DNA of 64,000 nt, taken from an uncultured bacterium. Lineage in GTDB: Bacteria; Verrucomicrobiota; Kiritimatiellia; CAIKKV01; CAITUY01. The notes beneath the pieces were generated by a model that was given only the letters and a program-made list of their open reading frames with translations, searched no databases and was not told the origin of the DNA. Positions 1 to 9,235 of the stretch are shown piece by piece. Location: positions 51,697 through 115,696 of the forward strand of contig CAIVSY010000025.1 in assembly GCA_903908715.1 (NCBI GenBank), given 5' to 3'. The translations under genes and the position numbers were made by a program. The first letter of the stretch is position 1. Each line of letters opens with the position of its first letter.

Positions 1-474
1 CAAGCTGCGCTGAGCCGCATCCAGTTCGCGCAGCCCGGCCAGGTTCACGCGCGATTCAGACCACTGGTACCGCCATTTGTAGTGTTCCTCCCAGGAGGCC
101 CGGTCCTTGAGCAAATGGTCGATCTCGGCGGGAATCCCCTGGGCGGCCGGATTGTGGACCTCCACGACGCCATTCCAGTTCAACACATGCTGGCTGCCGT
201 CGGGAAACTCGCGAACCACCTTGGGTTCAAAAGCCGGCACCAGTCCGTGGTTCAAGCCATAATTGCAGTTCCAGTTACAGTCGAACCCCAGTTTCACGGC
301 CAACGCCTGATCCTTGGCGTTCCCGTCCCAGAGTTCGGTAATCTCTTCGGAGGTCAGGTGCCCCTGCGCCACCCATTTCTCCAGTGTTTCCCGCCAGTAG
401 CCGAAATGCACGATGGGCAGGCGGTCATACGGGCGATAATGCAAGATCGCTGCAATACATTCCCGGTGATTCAC
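1..474 (-). CDS. Uroporphyrinogen decarboxylase (UroD) family protein, N-terminal part
   Basis: This is an open frame of 158 codons that runs off the left edge, so only the N-terminus is present. It starts at a GTG at 474, preceded by a GGGAGG ribosome site seven bases upstream. The opening (NHRECIAAILHYRPYDRLPI) and the FGYWRETLEKW segment match the UroD-like family that includes corrinoid methyltransferases (MtaA/CmuA type) and many uncharacterised proteins of anaerobes. It lies 33 bases after rhaA on the same strand and is probably co-transcribed. A haem role is unlikely in this sugar context. Methyl transfer is possible but unproven. The catalytic part lies outside the window. Confidence 0.75.
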   Translation of the reverse strand, partial: MNHRECIAAILHYRPYDRLPIVHFGYWRETLEKWVAQGHLTSEEITELWDGNAKDQALAVKLGFDCNWNCNYGLNHGLVPAFEPKVVREFPDGSQHVLNWNGVVEVHNPAAQGIPAEIDHLLKDRASWEEHYKWRYQWSESRVNLAGLRELDAAQRSL

Positions 475-507
475 GTGATTCCCTCCCTTGTCAGCCCAAC
501 CTCGCGC

Positions 508-1770
508 TTATCCGCGGGCGGCCAGAACCTTGTTCTCGTACTGCTTGATGTCCGCGAGCCACTCGGCGCCGACAGGCACACCCTTGCGCGCACAGTGATA
601 ATCCCAGACCGCGCCCATCGGAAGGCTCTTGCTCTCCTCCAGCAGGGCCAGCCGCGTCGTGAAATCCCCTTCCGCCTCCGCCGCCTGCAGGCGCGCCGCC
701 GGCTCCAGCAAAGCCAGCAGCAGGGCCTTGAGCATGTTACGCGACCCGATCACCCAGGCCGCCACGCGGTTGAGGCTGGCATCGAAATAGTCCAGTCCGA
801 TATGCACGCGTTCCAGATAGTTCCCGCGCACCAGTTCCTCCGCAATGGAACGCAGGTCGTCGGACAGCACCACCACATGATCACTGTCCCAGCGGACCCC
901 GCGGCTGACGTGGAGCAGCAGCCCATCCAGCTGGGTCAGGACCGAGGAGATCTTGTCGGCAATCGTCTCCGTGGGATGGTAGTGCCCCGCATCCAGGCAC
1001 ACCAGCTTGCGGTTGGCCACAGCATACGCCAGGTAGAACTCATGCGAGCCGACGACATAGCTTTCGGACCCGATCCCGAACAGTTTCCCCTCCACCGAGT
1101 CCAGCACATGGGCCCGATCCAGCCGCTCGGCGAAGATCTCGTCAAGGGACTCTTTCAGGCGCAGACGGGGCCCCAGCCGGTCGGCCGGCACGTCCTTGTA
1201 ACCGTCGGGGATCCACACGTTATTCACCGCCGGGCTGCCCAGCGCCTTGCCGAACGACGCCGCGATCCGCCTGCACGCGATTCCGTGATCCACCCAGAAC
1301 TTCCGGATGCCCTGATCCCGGTGCGAAAGGGTGAAGCCGTCGGAAGCCTTGGGGTGCGAGAAGAACGACGGATTGAAATCCATACCGATTCCGCGTGCCC
1401 GGGCCCAGTCCAACCACGCCGAGAAAAGTCCCGGGGTCAGGCGGTCCCGCTCAACCTTGCGTCCCGGATTATCGGCATAGATCGAATGGAGATTCAGACG
1501 ATGGCGGCCCGGAATCATCCGGAACGCCTCATCCAGATCCATGCGCAGTTCATCGGCAGTGCGGGCCTTCCCGGGGTACTGGCCGGTGGCCTGGATTCCG
1601 CCGCCGCTCAATCCCTCGGCCGTCTCGAACCCGCCGACGTCGTCCCCCTGCCAGCAGTGCAGGGAGATGGCGATCCGGTCGAGCCGTTCCAAAGCCTTTT
1701 CGGTGTCCACCCCCAGCGCCGCGTACTGCTCACGGGCCAACTCATATGCCTTCCCGATCGCCTGTTTCAT
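508..1770 (-). CDS. rhaA: L-rhamnose isomerase
   Basis: The 420-residue product interconverts L-rhamnose and L-rhamnulose in the cytoplasm using divalent metal. Its length and sequence follow E. coli RhaA (419 aa) throughout: the [14 protein letters not shown] opening, [43 protein letters not shown]-like [46 protein letters not shown], and a C-terminal LALLEE.KSLP. It sits 32 bases after the E1 gene in the deoR-E1-rhaA-uroD unit. No rhamnulokinase or full rhamnulose-1-phosphate aldolase is in view, so the rest of the route is either outside the window or unusual. Related L-sugars (for example L-lyxose or L-mannose) are possible alternative substrates. Confidence 0.95.
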   Translation of the reverse strand: MKQAIGKAYELAREQYAALGVDTEKALERLDRIAISLHCWQGDDVGGFETAEGLSGGGIQATGQYPGKARTADELRMDLDEAFRMIPGRHRLNLHSIYADNPGRKVERDRLTPGLFSAWLDWARARGIGMDFNPSFFSHPKASDGFTLSHRDQGIRKFWVDHGIACRRIAASFGKALGSPAVNNVWIPDGYKDVPADRLGPRLRLKESLDEIFAERLDRAHVLDSVEGKLFGIGSESYVVGSHEFYLAYAVANRKLVCLDAGHYHPTETIADKISSVLTQLDGLLLHVSRGVRWDSDHVVVLSDDLRSIAEELVRGNYLERVHIGLDYFDASLNRVAAWVIGSRNMLKALLLALLEPAARLQAAEAEGDFTTRLALLEESKSLPMGAVWDYHCARKGVPVGAEWLADIKQYENKVLAARG

Positions 1771-1802
1771 CGTCCTGCTTTTCCTTCCTGATCCGTTCCA
1801 GC

Positions 1803-4271
1803 TTACAACCCGGCGGCGCTGCGCCGCATCAGGTCAGCCGTGTCGCACGGGCGCTTGACCGTATAGCCCTTCAGCGGCTGGATGTGCTCGTGAACCGCAT
1901 CCACGAGATCACACGCGAACGGGAAGAACGCATCCTCCACCTCGTCGGCCGGTGTGATCCAGTTGCGCGCGCCCACGACAACCGGCGGGGCATCCAGTTC
2001 GTCATAGGCGAACTGGTTGATCTTGCTCGCCATTGTATGCAGAAAACTGCCGCGCTCGCAAGCATCGCTGGCCAGCAGGATCCGTCGCGTCTTGCGGACG
2101 GATTCGATAACCTTGGCGTAGTTGAACGGGACGACGGAACGCGCATCGATCACCTCGCAGGAAATCCCGTGCTGCGATTCCAGGATTGCTGCGGCCTCGA
2201 GCGCCCTGTATAGCGTCGCACCGATGGTCAGGATCGTCAGGTCCGTGCCGGACTTCTTGACATCCGGTTCCCCGAACGGCACCTCGAAATAACCAGCCGG
2301 CACACCACCCGGCTGAAACTCCTCGGGCTGGTCATACACCCGCTGGCTCTCGAAGAAGATCACCGGATCCGTGCCCGTCAGCGCCGCGTTCATGAGACCC
2401 TTGGCATCATAGGGCGTGGCCGGGAAGGCCACCTTCAGGCCCGGGATGTGCGCCACGAGCGCCACCCAGTCCTGGCTGTGCTGGGCGCCATACTTGGAGC
2501 CCACGGAGACACGAACCACGACGGGCATCTTCAACAAACCGCCGGACATGGACTGCCACTTGGAGAGCTGGTTGAAAATCTCGTCGCCCGCGCGCCCCAT
2601 GAAATCGCAATACATCAGTTCCACCAGGGCCCGCCCGCCTTCCAGCCCGTACCCTACCGCGGTTCCGACAATGGCGCCTTCGGAGATCGGCGAATTGAAC
2701 AGGCGGTGATACGGAAGGGCTTCGGTCAAGCCGCGATAGACGGCGAACGCGCCACCCCAGTCCCGGTTCTCCTCCCCATAGGCGACCAGGGTTGGATCCT
2801 TGTAGAACCGGTCGATGATCGCCTCGAACAGCGCATCGCGGAACCCGACGCACTTGCTCTTGGGCAGACGATTCCCGGCGGCATCAAAGGCCGAGCGGCT
2901 GCGCTGGGCCAGTTGCTTCACCCGGGGATTGTCCGCCAGCGGGATCAGGGTTTCCGGAGCATCCGCCGACAGGCTCTCCACGCGCTGGTTGGAGTACATG
3001 GTCTGGTCCAGCAGGCAACCGGTATGCATCAACTCCGCGCGGGGCGAAACCGCGAGATCCACCGCGCGCTTGTACGCCTTGAGGATCAGCGCATCCACCT
3101 TGTCCGTCACCTCCTTCAACGCATCCTTCTTCGCCACCTTGGCATCCACCAGCGACTGGGCATAGGTCACCAGAGGGTCCTCCTTCTGCCACATCTCGAT
3201 TTCCGTCTTCTCGCGGTAGGAACTGGCGTCGGAAGGCGAATGCCCGCTGAAACGATAGGTGATCGTGTCCAGCAGCACGGGCCCGCGGCCTTCCTCCAGG
3301 ATGGCTTTCTTCCTGCGGAAGGCGTCAATGACCGCCAGCGGATTGAACCCGTCCACGCGCTCGGCGTGCAACTGGTCCGGCCGCAGGCCGGCGCCCAGGC
3401 GGGCCAGCACCTTGAAGCCCATGGTTTCGCCCACCGGCTGGCCGCCCATGCCGTAGAAGTTGTTGAAGAAGTTCAGGATCAGCGGAAGCCCGCCGCGGTG
3501 CGCTTCGTCCCACAGCTCGTAGAACTGGTCCATCGTGGCAAAGCACAGGCCCTCCCAGACAGGCCCGCAACCCGCGGAGGCATCCCCGATGTTGCAGACC
3601 ACCAGGCCCTTGCGGTGGTTGACCTTCTTGAACAGCGCCGCACCCACGGAAATATCGCCGGAACCGCCCACGATGGCGTTGTTCGGATAGATGCCGAACG
3701 GCGTGAAGAACGCGTGCATGGAACCGCCCATCCCCTTGTTGAACCCGTTTTCACGCCCGAAGATCTCCGCCAGCGCGCCATACAGCAGGAAGTCCACGGC
3801 CAGTTCCTTGACCGAGCCGGAGAAGTCTTGTTCCACCACCTTCAGTGCGGCGCCGCCAAAGAAGCTCTTCATCACGTTCATCAGCGAGGCGTCGTCCAGC
3901 CGTTCAATCGCCGACAACCCCTTGGCCAGGATTTCACCATGGCTGCGGTGACTGCCATAGATGTGGTCCTCGACGTCCAGCGTGAAGGCCATGCCCACCG
4001 CCGCCGCCTCCTGCCCGATGGAAAGATGAGCGGGCCCGCGGTGATTGTACTCGATACCCCCGAACGAACCCTTGAGCTTGACCTCGTTGAGCATGTTCTC
4101 GAACGCGCGGATCACAGTCATGTCCCGCTGGATCCGAACCAGATCGGCCGCCCCGAAGTTCTTCAGCTCGTCCTTGACGGATTTCGCATACTGGTTGCAG
4201 GGAATCGGCTGGAACTCGACAAACCCCGCGCGACGACATTCGGCGGGACTAATCATCTTCTGTTTAGGCAT
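1803..4271 (-). CDS. Fused alpha/beta E1 component of a 2-oxoacid dehydrogenase complex
   Basis: This 822-residue protein is the thiamine-diphosphate decarboxylase of a pyruvate/branched-chain/acetoin-type complex, with both E1 chains in one polypeptide. The alpha half covers about residues 40-405 and has a GDAS...NN cofactor motif (about 229-271) and a RFSGHSPSD phosphorylation-loop-like segment near 340. The beta half covers about 470-822 and has YGEEN near 498, [16 protein letters not shown], and the C-terminal transketolase-like domain. About 45 extra residues sit before GMGGSMH (around 120-165), and the GDA-NN spacing is longer than usual. ATG at 4271 follows GAAAGGAA. The divergent E2 and E3 genes complete the complex. 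Pyruvate is the simplest substrate given ackA-pta, but specificity cannot be read from sequence. Confidence 0.88.
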   Translation of the reverse strand: MPKQKMISPAECRRAGFVEFQPIPCNQYAKSVKDELKNFGAADLVRIQRDMTVIRAFENMLNEVKLKGSFGGIEYNHRGPAHLSIGQEAAAVGMAFTLDVEDHIYGSHRSHGEILAKGLSAIERLDDASLMNVMKSFFGGAALKVVEQDFSGSVKELAVDFLLYGALAEIFGRENGFNKGMGGSMHAFFTPFGIYPNNAIVGGSGDISVGAALFKKVNHRKGLVVCNIGDASAGCGPVWEGLCFATMDQFYELWDEAHRGGLPLILNFFNNFYGMGGQPVGETMGFKVLARLGAGLRPDQLHAERVDGFNPLAVIDAFRRKKAILEEGRGPVLLDTITYRFSGHSPSDASSYREKTEIEMWQKEDPLVTYAQSLVDAKVAKKDALKEVTDKVDALILKAYKRAVDLAVSPRAELMHTGCLLDQTMYSNQRVESLSADAPETLIPLADNPRVKQLAQRSRSAFDAAGNRLPKSKCVGFRDALFEAIIDRFYKDPTLVAYGEENRDWGGAFAVYRGLTEALPYHRLFNSPISEGAIVGTAVGYGLEGGRALVELMYCDFMGRAGDEIFNQLSKWQSMSGGLLKMPVVVRVSVGSKYGAQHSQDWVALVAHIPGLKVAFPATPYDAKGLMNAALTGTDPVIFFESQRVYDQPEEFQPGGVPAGYFEVPFGEPDVKKSGTDLTILTIGATLYRALEAAAILESQHGISCEVIDARSVVPFNYAKVIESVRKTRRILLASDACERGSFLHTMASKINQFAYDELDAPPVVVGARNWITPADEVEDAFFPFACDLVDAVHEHIQPLKGYTVKRPCDTADLMRRSAAGL

Positions 4272-4285
4272 GTGCTTTTTCCTTT

Positions 4286-5095
4286 CTATTCAAGACTCTC
4301 GTTTTCCTCCGGTCCGGCTGATTGTGCAGCGGACTCGGGGAACACCAACTCGATGTTCCTTGTTTTCAGGAAATCCTCCCATTCGGGCAACGGCCTCCGG
4401 TCAGTGATCACACAGGAGATACCGTCCCATTCAACAATCTTATAAAGCGATGGAGCCGTGAACTTGCTGTGGTCTACCAGCAGGCAGGTTTCGCGCGCAT
4501 GGCGCACCGCCAGCCGGTACAGGTGGGCGCTCTCGATGTCACTGGCCGTCAACCCGAAATCCATGCTCATGCCATCCGCCCCGATGAACGCACGATACCC
4601 GCGCAACTGCTCCAGCGTGCTCATCGCAAGGGGCCCCACCGTATCCATCCGGTCCGCCCGGTATTGCCCGCCCAGCATGATCACCGCCACTTCCGGCGCC
4701 ACCGCCAATTCCTGCGCCAGCCGCGTGGAGTTGGCAATCACCGAAATCCTGCGCCGGTTCTTCAGCATCGGCGCCATCTCAAAGGTCGTCGTCCCGGAGT
4801 CGAGGAAGATCTGATCCCCGTCCTGAATCCGCGCCGCCGCCAACTCGCCAATCACCCGCTTGGCCTCAATGTTCCTCTGGCTCTTTGAACGAAAGGAGAA
4901 ATCCGAACCGCGCCGCAACGTGGCCCCCCCATATACCAGCTCAATATCCTGATCCGCCGCCATCCCCTTCAGATCGCGCCGAACCGTCGCTTCCGAAATC
5001 TGCAACAGAGCTGCCAAATCCTTCACCAGAACATGCCCTTGCCGATACAGGCACTCCAGCACTCGCTCACGACGCTGTTTCGCAGAATAAACCAT
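4286..5095 (-). CDS. DeoR-family transcriptional repressor
   Basis: The 269-residue protein has an N-terminal winged helix-turn-helix (RRERVLECLYRQG through SEATVRRDLKGM and the wing YGGATL) and a C-terminal DeoR sugar-phosphate sensor domain. The sensor shows DSGTTTFEMAP, IANSTRLAQEL, GGQYRADRMDTVGP and LLVDHSKF. DeoR proteins normally repress sugar genes until a phosphorylated intermediate binds. I chose the ATG at 5095. An upstream in-frame TTG at 5116 would add seven residues without family support. The gene heads the minus-strand unit, 14 bases before E1, and faces the divergent E2 gene. It probably controls both units through the paired inverted repeats in the intergenic region. Confidence 0.9.
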   Translation of the reverse strand: MVYSAKQRRERVLECLYRQGHVLVKDLAALLQISEATVRRDLKGMAADQDIELVYGGATLRRGSDFSFRSKSQRNIEAKRVIGELAAARIQDGDQIFLDSGTTTFEMAPMLKNRRRISVIANSTRLAQELAVAPEVAVIMLGGQYRADRMDTVGPLAMSTLEQLRGYRAFIGADGMSMDFGLTASDIESAHLYRLAVRHARETCLLVDHSKFTAPSLYKIVEWDGISCVITDRRPLPEWEDFLKTRNIELVFPESAAQSAGPEENESLE

Positions 5096-5127
5096 CAAAA
5101 CACCTGAATTCTCCAAGATTCCTCGTG

Positions 5128-5157
5128 ATTATGACACGACTACCAAAATAAATGCAA
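5128..5157 (-). promoter_or_regulatory. Putative sigma-70 promoter of the deoR-E1-rhaA-uroD unit
   Basis: Read on the minus strand, TTGCAT (5157-5152) and CATAAT (5133-5128) are separated by 18 bases, ahead of the ATG at 5095. The region is distinctly AT-rich compared with the flanking genes. An inverted repeat overlaps the -35 element. Confidence 0.5.
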
Positions 5158-5169
5158 CAATAATTTGTT
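5156..5169. promoter_or_regulatory. Putative DeoR operator 1
   Basis: The 14-base inverted repeat AACAA-TAAT-TTGTT overlaps the -35 box of the leftward promoter. The same 5+4+5 architecture recurs 54 bases away at 5210-5223. Binding by the adjacent DeoR protein is an inference. Confidence 0.5.
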
Positions 5170-5178
5170 AATTTTTGA

Positions 5179-5206
5179 TTGACTTCAGTCATGTTTCAAT
5201 CATAAT
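5179..5206 (+). promoter_or_regulatory. Putative sigma-70 promoter of the E2-E3-...-pta unit
   Basis: TTGACT (5179-5184) and CATAAT (5201-5206) are separated by 16 bases. The predicted start is near 5213, about 39 bases before the E2 ATG. A further inverted repeat, TGATTGA-N13-TCAATCA (5176-5202), lies across this promoter. Confidence 0.55.
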
Positions 5207-5209
5207 TTC

Positions 5210-5223
5210 AACAAATCGTTGTT
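5210..5223. promoter_or_regulatory. Putative DeoR operator 2
   Basis: The inverted repeat AACAA-ATCG-TTGTT covers the predicted transcription start of the rightward unit. That position fits repression. It shares its arms and spacer length with the repeat at 5156-5169. Confidence 0.5.
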
Positions 5224-5251
5224 TCAGGACCTACAATCAAGGAGAACGGCT

Positions 5252-6439
5252 ATGTTTGATATCCTTATGCCCCAGGCGGGTCAATCGATGGAAGAAGGCA
5301 CCATTGTCAAGTGGCACAAAGCAGAAGGCGACAGCGTAAAGGCGAACGAGATTTTGCTCGAGGTGGAGACCGACAAGGCTGTGGTCGAAGTTGAAGCCGG
5401 GCACGATGGAGTCCTGCGGAAGATCCTGGTGCACGAAGGGACGACGGTCCCCGTCAAGACACGTATTGCGCTGATAGGCGCGGCTAACGAGGCCCTGCCG
5501 GCCGATCTCGGCGCGACGGCTCCTGCAGCTAAACCAGTTGCCGCCCAGCCAGCCCCGGCACCCGCCGCAACGGTATCCACTCCGGCTCCTGTAGCCGCAC
5601 CGGGTACGCTGAAAGCCTCTCCGGCCGCCCGCAAGCAGGCCGCGGAACGCGGACTGGATGTTGCCAGTGCGGCACCCGGCTCGGGGCCCGGCGGCCGCGT
5701 AACAACGCGCGATCTGCCTGCCGCTGCAGCAAAGCCAGCGCCGGCCCCCGCGCCTGTTCCCGTCGCGGCACCCGGCACCGTCACGCGCCGGAAGCTGACA
5801 GGCATGCGCAAGGCCATTGCGCGCAACCTGCAGGCCTCGAAGCAGAACGTGCCGCATTTCTACATGAAACTGACGATCAACGCGGCACCGCTGGTGGCCT
5901 GCCAGCGCGACGAAAAGGCAAAGTATCCCTGCTCGCTGAATGACTTCATCACCAAAGCCTGCGCCGTGGCGATCCGCGAATTCCCGGCGTTCCGCAGCCG
6001 GATCGAGAACGACGAACTGGTGGAGATGTCGGACGCGAACATTGGCATTGCCGTTGGGATGCCCGATGGCCTGGTGGTGCCCGTTCTGGCCAATGCCGAT
6101 ACCCTTCCCGTGCGTCAGGTGGCTTCCGAAACCCGGCGAATTGTCGAGGCCGCCCGCAGCGGGAAAATCGAAAACATGGGTAAGGGTGCCTTCACGATTA
6201 CAAACCTCGGAATGTTCGGGATCGAGGAGTTCACCGCCATCATCAATCCGCCGGAAGCCGCGATCCTCGCCGTGGGCACGGTACACGAAACCGTTCTGGT
6301 TCACGATGGTGCGATGTGGCCGGGCAAGGTCATGACCCTGACACTCAGTGCGGACCACCGTGTTGTGGACGGCCTGCCTGCGGCAAAATTCATGGCGCGG
6401 CTGAAGGAACTTCTGGAAGCCCCGGCCGGACTGGTCTGA
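5252..6439 (+). CDS. Dihydrolipoamide acyltransferase (E2) of a 2-oxoacid dehydrogenase complex
   Basis: The 395-residue product carries the acyl group from E1 to CoA. It has one lipoyl domain (about 1-78, lipoyl lysine K42 in VETDKAVVEV), an Ala/Pro linker, a peripheral subunit-binding domain (about 121-160, ASPAARKQAAERGLDV...GPGGRVTTRD), a second linker, and the catalytic domain (about 180-395) ending in DHRVVDG with catalytic His369. ATG 5252 has GGAG seven bases upstream. An in-frame TTG at 5219 would add eleven residues and overlap the predicted transcription start. It heads the rightward operon, 50 bases before E3. The E1 partner is the divergent fused gene. The acyl substrate (acetyl or another) is not determined by sequence. 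Confidence 0.92.
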   Translation: MFDILMPQAGQSMEEGTIVKWHKAEGDSVKANEILLEVETDKAVVEVEAGHDGVLRKILVHEGTTVPVKTRIALIGAANEALPADLGATAPAAKPVAAQPAPAPAATVSTPAPVAAPGTLKASPAARKQAAERGLDVASAAPGSGPGGRVTTRDLPAAAAKPAPAPAPVPVAAPGTVTRRKLTGMRKAIARNLQASKQNVPHFYMKLTINAAPLVACQRDEKAKYPCSLNDFITKACAVAIREFPAFRSRIENDELVEMSDANIGIAVGMPDGLVVPVLANADTLPVRQVASETRRIVEAARSGKIENMGKGAFTITNLGMFGIEEFTAIINPPEAAILAVGTVHETVLVHDGAMWPGKVMTLTLSADHRVVDGLPAAKFMARLKELLEAPAGLV

Positions 6440-6489
6440 TCCGGACCTCCGGTTTGTTTCCGGATTCAACCGATGACAGGAGAGAAGAC

Positions 6490-7899
6490 ATGAGCCAGCA
6501 TTTTGACATCATCATTCTGGGCGGCGGGCCCGGCGGATATGTGGCCGCGCTGAAAGCAGGCCAGATGGGCGCCACGACAGCCCTTGTGGAGCAAGGCCAT
6601 CTCGGCGGGACCTGCCTGAACGTCGGATGTATCCCTTCCAAGGCCCTGCTGGCCTCCGCCGACCTGTTGCATTCCATCCGCGGGGCATCCTCGCTCGGCG
6701 TCAGCGTGACGGGCCCTGTCGGATTTGACTGGAGCACCATCCAGACCCGCAAGGACAAGGTCCTGCAGGGCCTGCGCGGCGGTATCAAGTCCCTTCTGGG
6801 CGCTCGGAAGGTGACTCTTTTCCAGGGCCGTGGGAGTTTCGCGGAGCCCGGCCGGGTCGCCATCCAGTCCCCCTCGGGAACACAGGAAATCACGGGCTCA
6901 AAGGTCATCCTGGCCGTCGGATCGATCCCGGCACGCATTCCCGGCTGGCCGACAGACCCGGCTCTTGTCTGCACCAGCGACGAGGCTTTGCACTGGAAGG
7001 ACCTGCCCCAGCGCCTGCTGATCGTGGGGGGTGGCGTTATCGGCTGCGAATTCGCCTGCATGATGCAGGCTTTTGGCGTGGCGGTTACCGTTGTGGAGAT
7101 GATGCCGCGGCTGCTTCCCGAACTGGACGAAAGCTTTTCAGATCCGCTGGCGAAGATATTCTCCAGGCGAGGGATCACGTGTTTCACCGGGGCCAAGGTT
7201 GAATCCCTGACCGCCGCGGGTACGGTGCGGGCGTTGTTGAGCAACGGCCAGACCGTGGAGGCGGACCGTGTCCTGCTCTCCATCGGCCGCCGGCCGAACA
7301 CGGCAGATATCGGGCTTGAGAAGGCCGGGTTGACAACCGATCGCGGTTTTGTACGGGTGAACGAATACATGGAAACGCCCGTGGCGGGCCACTATTGCAT
7401 CGGCGATGCAAACGGACGTTGCCTCCTGGCGCACGCGGCCTCGGCGCACGGGGTAACGGCGGTGGAGAACGCGCTGGGGCACCGGCGGCCCTTTACGGCA
7501 CCGATTCCGTCCGCCGTCTACACCTTCCCGGAAATTGGGGGCGTGGGTATGACGCAGGCGCAGGCCAAGGCCGCGGGGTTACCGGTCTCGATCGGCGCGT
7601 TCCCTCTGAACTTCCTGGGGAAGGCCATGGCTGTCGGGCACACTGAGGGATTCGTCAAGGTCATCCGCCACAGGGAAACCGATGCGATTCTGGGTGTTCA
7701 CATGCTGGGACACAATGCCACGGAATGTATCGCCGCCGCGGGTGCGCTGCTTCACAAGAAGGCCACCGTGCACGAGATGGCCGAAGTGGTTTTCGCGCAT
7801 CCCACTATCAGCGAAAGCATCAAGGAATCGGCCGAGGACGCGCTGGGAGCGGCTCTGCATATGCCGCCACGCAAGGTATTACGGGTGGCGGCGCAATAA
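6490..7899 (+). CDS. lpdA: Dihydrolipoamide dehydrogenase (E3)
   Basis: The 469-residue flavoprotein reoxidises the E2 lipoyl group and reduces NAD. It has the FAD motif GGGPGGYVAALKAG near residue 11, the redox disulfide in GGTCLNVGCIPSK (C42, C47), an NAD-binding VGGGVIGCEFA segment near 180, a second FAD motif (HYCIGDANG), and the C-terminal HPTISES active-site segment that supplies the His-Glu pair. ATG 6490 follows AGGAGAG. An upstream open frame reaches back into E2 but lacks a ribosome site there. It is co-directional with E2 (50-base gap) and the PHP gene (40-base gap). The symbol reflects family identity. Other E3 genes may exist elsewhere in the genome. Confidence 0.95.
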   Translation: MSQHFDIIILGGGPGGYVAALKAGQMGATTALVEQGHLGGTCLNVGCIPSKALLASADLLHSIRGASSLGVSVTGPVGFDWSTIQTRKDKVLQGLRGGIKSLLGARKVTLFQGRGSFAEPGRVAIQSPSGTQEITGSKVILAVGSIPARIPGWPTDPALVCTSDEALHWKDLPQRLLIVGGGVIGCEFACMMQAFGVAVTVVEMMPRLLPELDESFSDPLAKIFSRRGITCFTGAKVESLTAAGTVRALLSNGQTVEADRVLLSIGRRPNTADIGLEKAGLTTDRGFVRVNEYMETPVAGHYCIGDANGRCLLAHAASAHGVTAVENALGHRRPFTAPIPSAVYTFPEIGGVGMTQAQAKAAGLPVSIGAFPLNFLGKAMAVGHTEGFVKVIRHRETDAILGVHMLGHNATECIAAAGALLHKKATVHEMAEVVFAHPTISESIKESAEDALGAALHMPPRKVLRVAAQ

Positions 7900-7939
7900 G
7901 GGGAATGATCCGGACTGTCCAAAAGGAAGGTTACAAAAC

Positions 7940-9235
7940 ATGCCGTTGTCATCACAATCCTTTATCCGCGAGCTTTTCCGGCCACTCCTGACCTGGGAAG
8001 CCCTGGCCACAATCCGCAAACAGGCTGGCAGCCCCGATGCACCTGTATTGGATGGAGCGGTGAACACCCACATTCACCTGCCGCCGAATTTCTGCGCCTT
8101 TGAAAATGTGACCGATGCGGTCCGGCTGGCTGTGGACCAGAAACTCCGTGTGGTCGGGATGAGCAACTACTACGATTTCAGCGTGTACTCCGAATTCACC
8201 CGCGGAATCGCTCCGGCCCGGATCTTCCCGATTTTCGGAATCGAGATCATTACGCTGGTGAAGGAACTGGTGGAAGCCGGAATCAAGATCAACGATCCCG
8301 GCAATCCCGGCAAGATGTATGTTTGCGGCAAGGGTATTACCCGTTTTGAATTCCTTCCGCCGGAAGCTGCCGACCTGATGAACCGGATCCGCACAACAGA
8401 CAGCCAACGGTCAGACGCCGTTGTGGCAAGACTGGCCGATGTTTTCGAGAGAAACGGGGTCCGGACTGGTCTCACGCCAGGCGCGATCAAGGGCCGGATC
8501 GTGGCAAAGCATGGATGCCCGCCGGCCAGTGTCTATCTCCAGGAGCGGCACATCGCGATGGCTTTCCAGGAAGTCCTTTTCGCTCAGGTGCCCGAGGGAC
8601 AGCGTCCCGAAGTGCTGGCGCGCCTCTTCGGAACGCCCTCCAAGGCCGCGCCGGATGCCGCCGTCAAGATCCAGGACGAGATCCGGTCCCACCTGATGAA
8701 AGCCGGAAAGCCAGCCTATGTGGAGGAAACCTTCCTCCCCTTTGAGGTGGCGCGCCGACTGGTCCTCGCGCTGGGCGGGATTCCCTGCTACCCCGTCTTG
8801 GCCGATGGGGCGAACCCGGTCTGCGGCTACGAGGCTTCGGTGGAATCCCTGATTGCCTCCCTCCGAAGTCTCGGCTTGCACGCCGCGGAATTCATCCCCC
8901 TGCGGAACAGTCCCGAAACACTGGCCACCTATGTCCGCTCCATACGCAAGGCAGGCATCGTGGTAACGGCCGGCACGGAACACAACACGCTTGACCGGGT
9001 TCCCCTTGCGCCCACCTGCCGTGGCGGGGCCCCGATCCCCGACGACGTGCAGGCGATCTTCCGGGAGGGCGCCTGTGTGCTTGCCGCCCACCAATTCCGG
9101 TCGTGGCATGACCTCGACGGATATGTCGACAGCGAAGGCAACCTCAACTCCTCCTACGAGGACGCGGAATCGCGTATCGAGGCATTCAGCCGACTGGGCG
9201 CCGCGCTGATTTCCTGCTGGAGCAAACAACCATGA
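7940..9235 (+). CDS. PHP-fold putative metal-dependent hydrolase of unknown substrate
   Basis: The 431-residue product resembles the polymerase-and-histidinol-phosphatase (PHP) superfamily. It has an N-terminal HxH motif (NTHIHLP, H44 and H46), FPIFGIEI supplying a likely metal-ligand Glu, and GTEHNT near residue 345. The usual TDH motif after the second strand is replaced by SNYYDF (75-80), so the metal site may be altered. ATG 7940 follows GGAAGG. The stop overlaps the next start by four bases (ATGA), which implies coupled translation with the SDR. A phosphatase or lyase acting on a sugar-phosphate intermediate is a reasonable guess from context only. I do not recognise a characterised close relative. 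Confidence 0.7.
   Translation: MPLSSQSFIRELFRPLLTWEALATIRKQAGSPDAPVLDGAVNTHIHLPPNFCAFENVTDAVRLAVDQKLRVVGMSNYYDFSVYSEFTRGIAPARIFPIFGIEIITLVKELVEAGIKINDPGNPGKMYVCGKGITRFEFLPPEAADLMNRIRTTDSQRSDAVVARLADVFERNGVRTGLTPGAIKGRIVAKHGCPPASVYLQERHIAMAFQEVLFAQVPEGQRPEVLARLFGTPSKAAPDAAVKIQDEIRSHLMKAGKPAYVEETFLPFEVARRLVLALGGIPCYPVLADGANPVCGYEASVESLIASLRSLGLHAAEFIPLRNSPETLATYVRSIRKAGIVVTAGTEHNTLDRVPLAPTCRGGAPIPDDVQAIFREGACVLAAHQFRSWHDLDGYVDSEGNLNSSYEDAESRIEAFSRLGAALISCWSKQP

Noticed and set aside
82..1791. A 569-codon open frame on the plus strand
   Set aside because: It lies opposite rhaA and the UroD-family gene. Its translation is Arg/Pro/His-rich without any family motif, as expected for the antisense of GC-rich genes.
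2448..4445. A 665-codon open frame on the plus strand
   Set aside because: It is antisense to the E1 gene, which has full TPP-enzyme motifs. The plus-strand translation has none.
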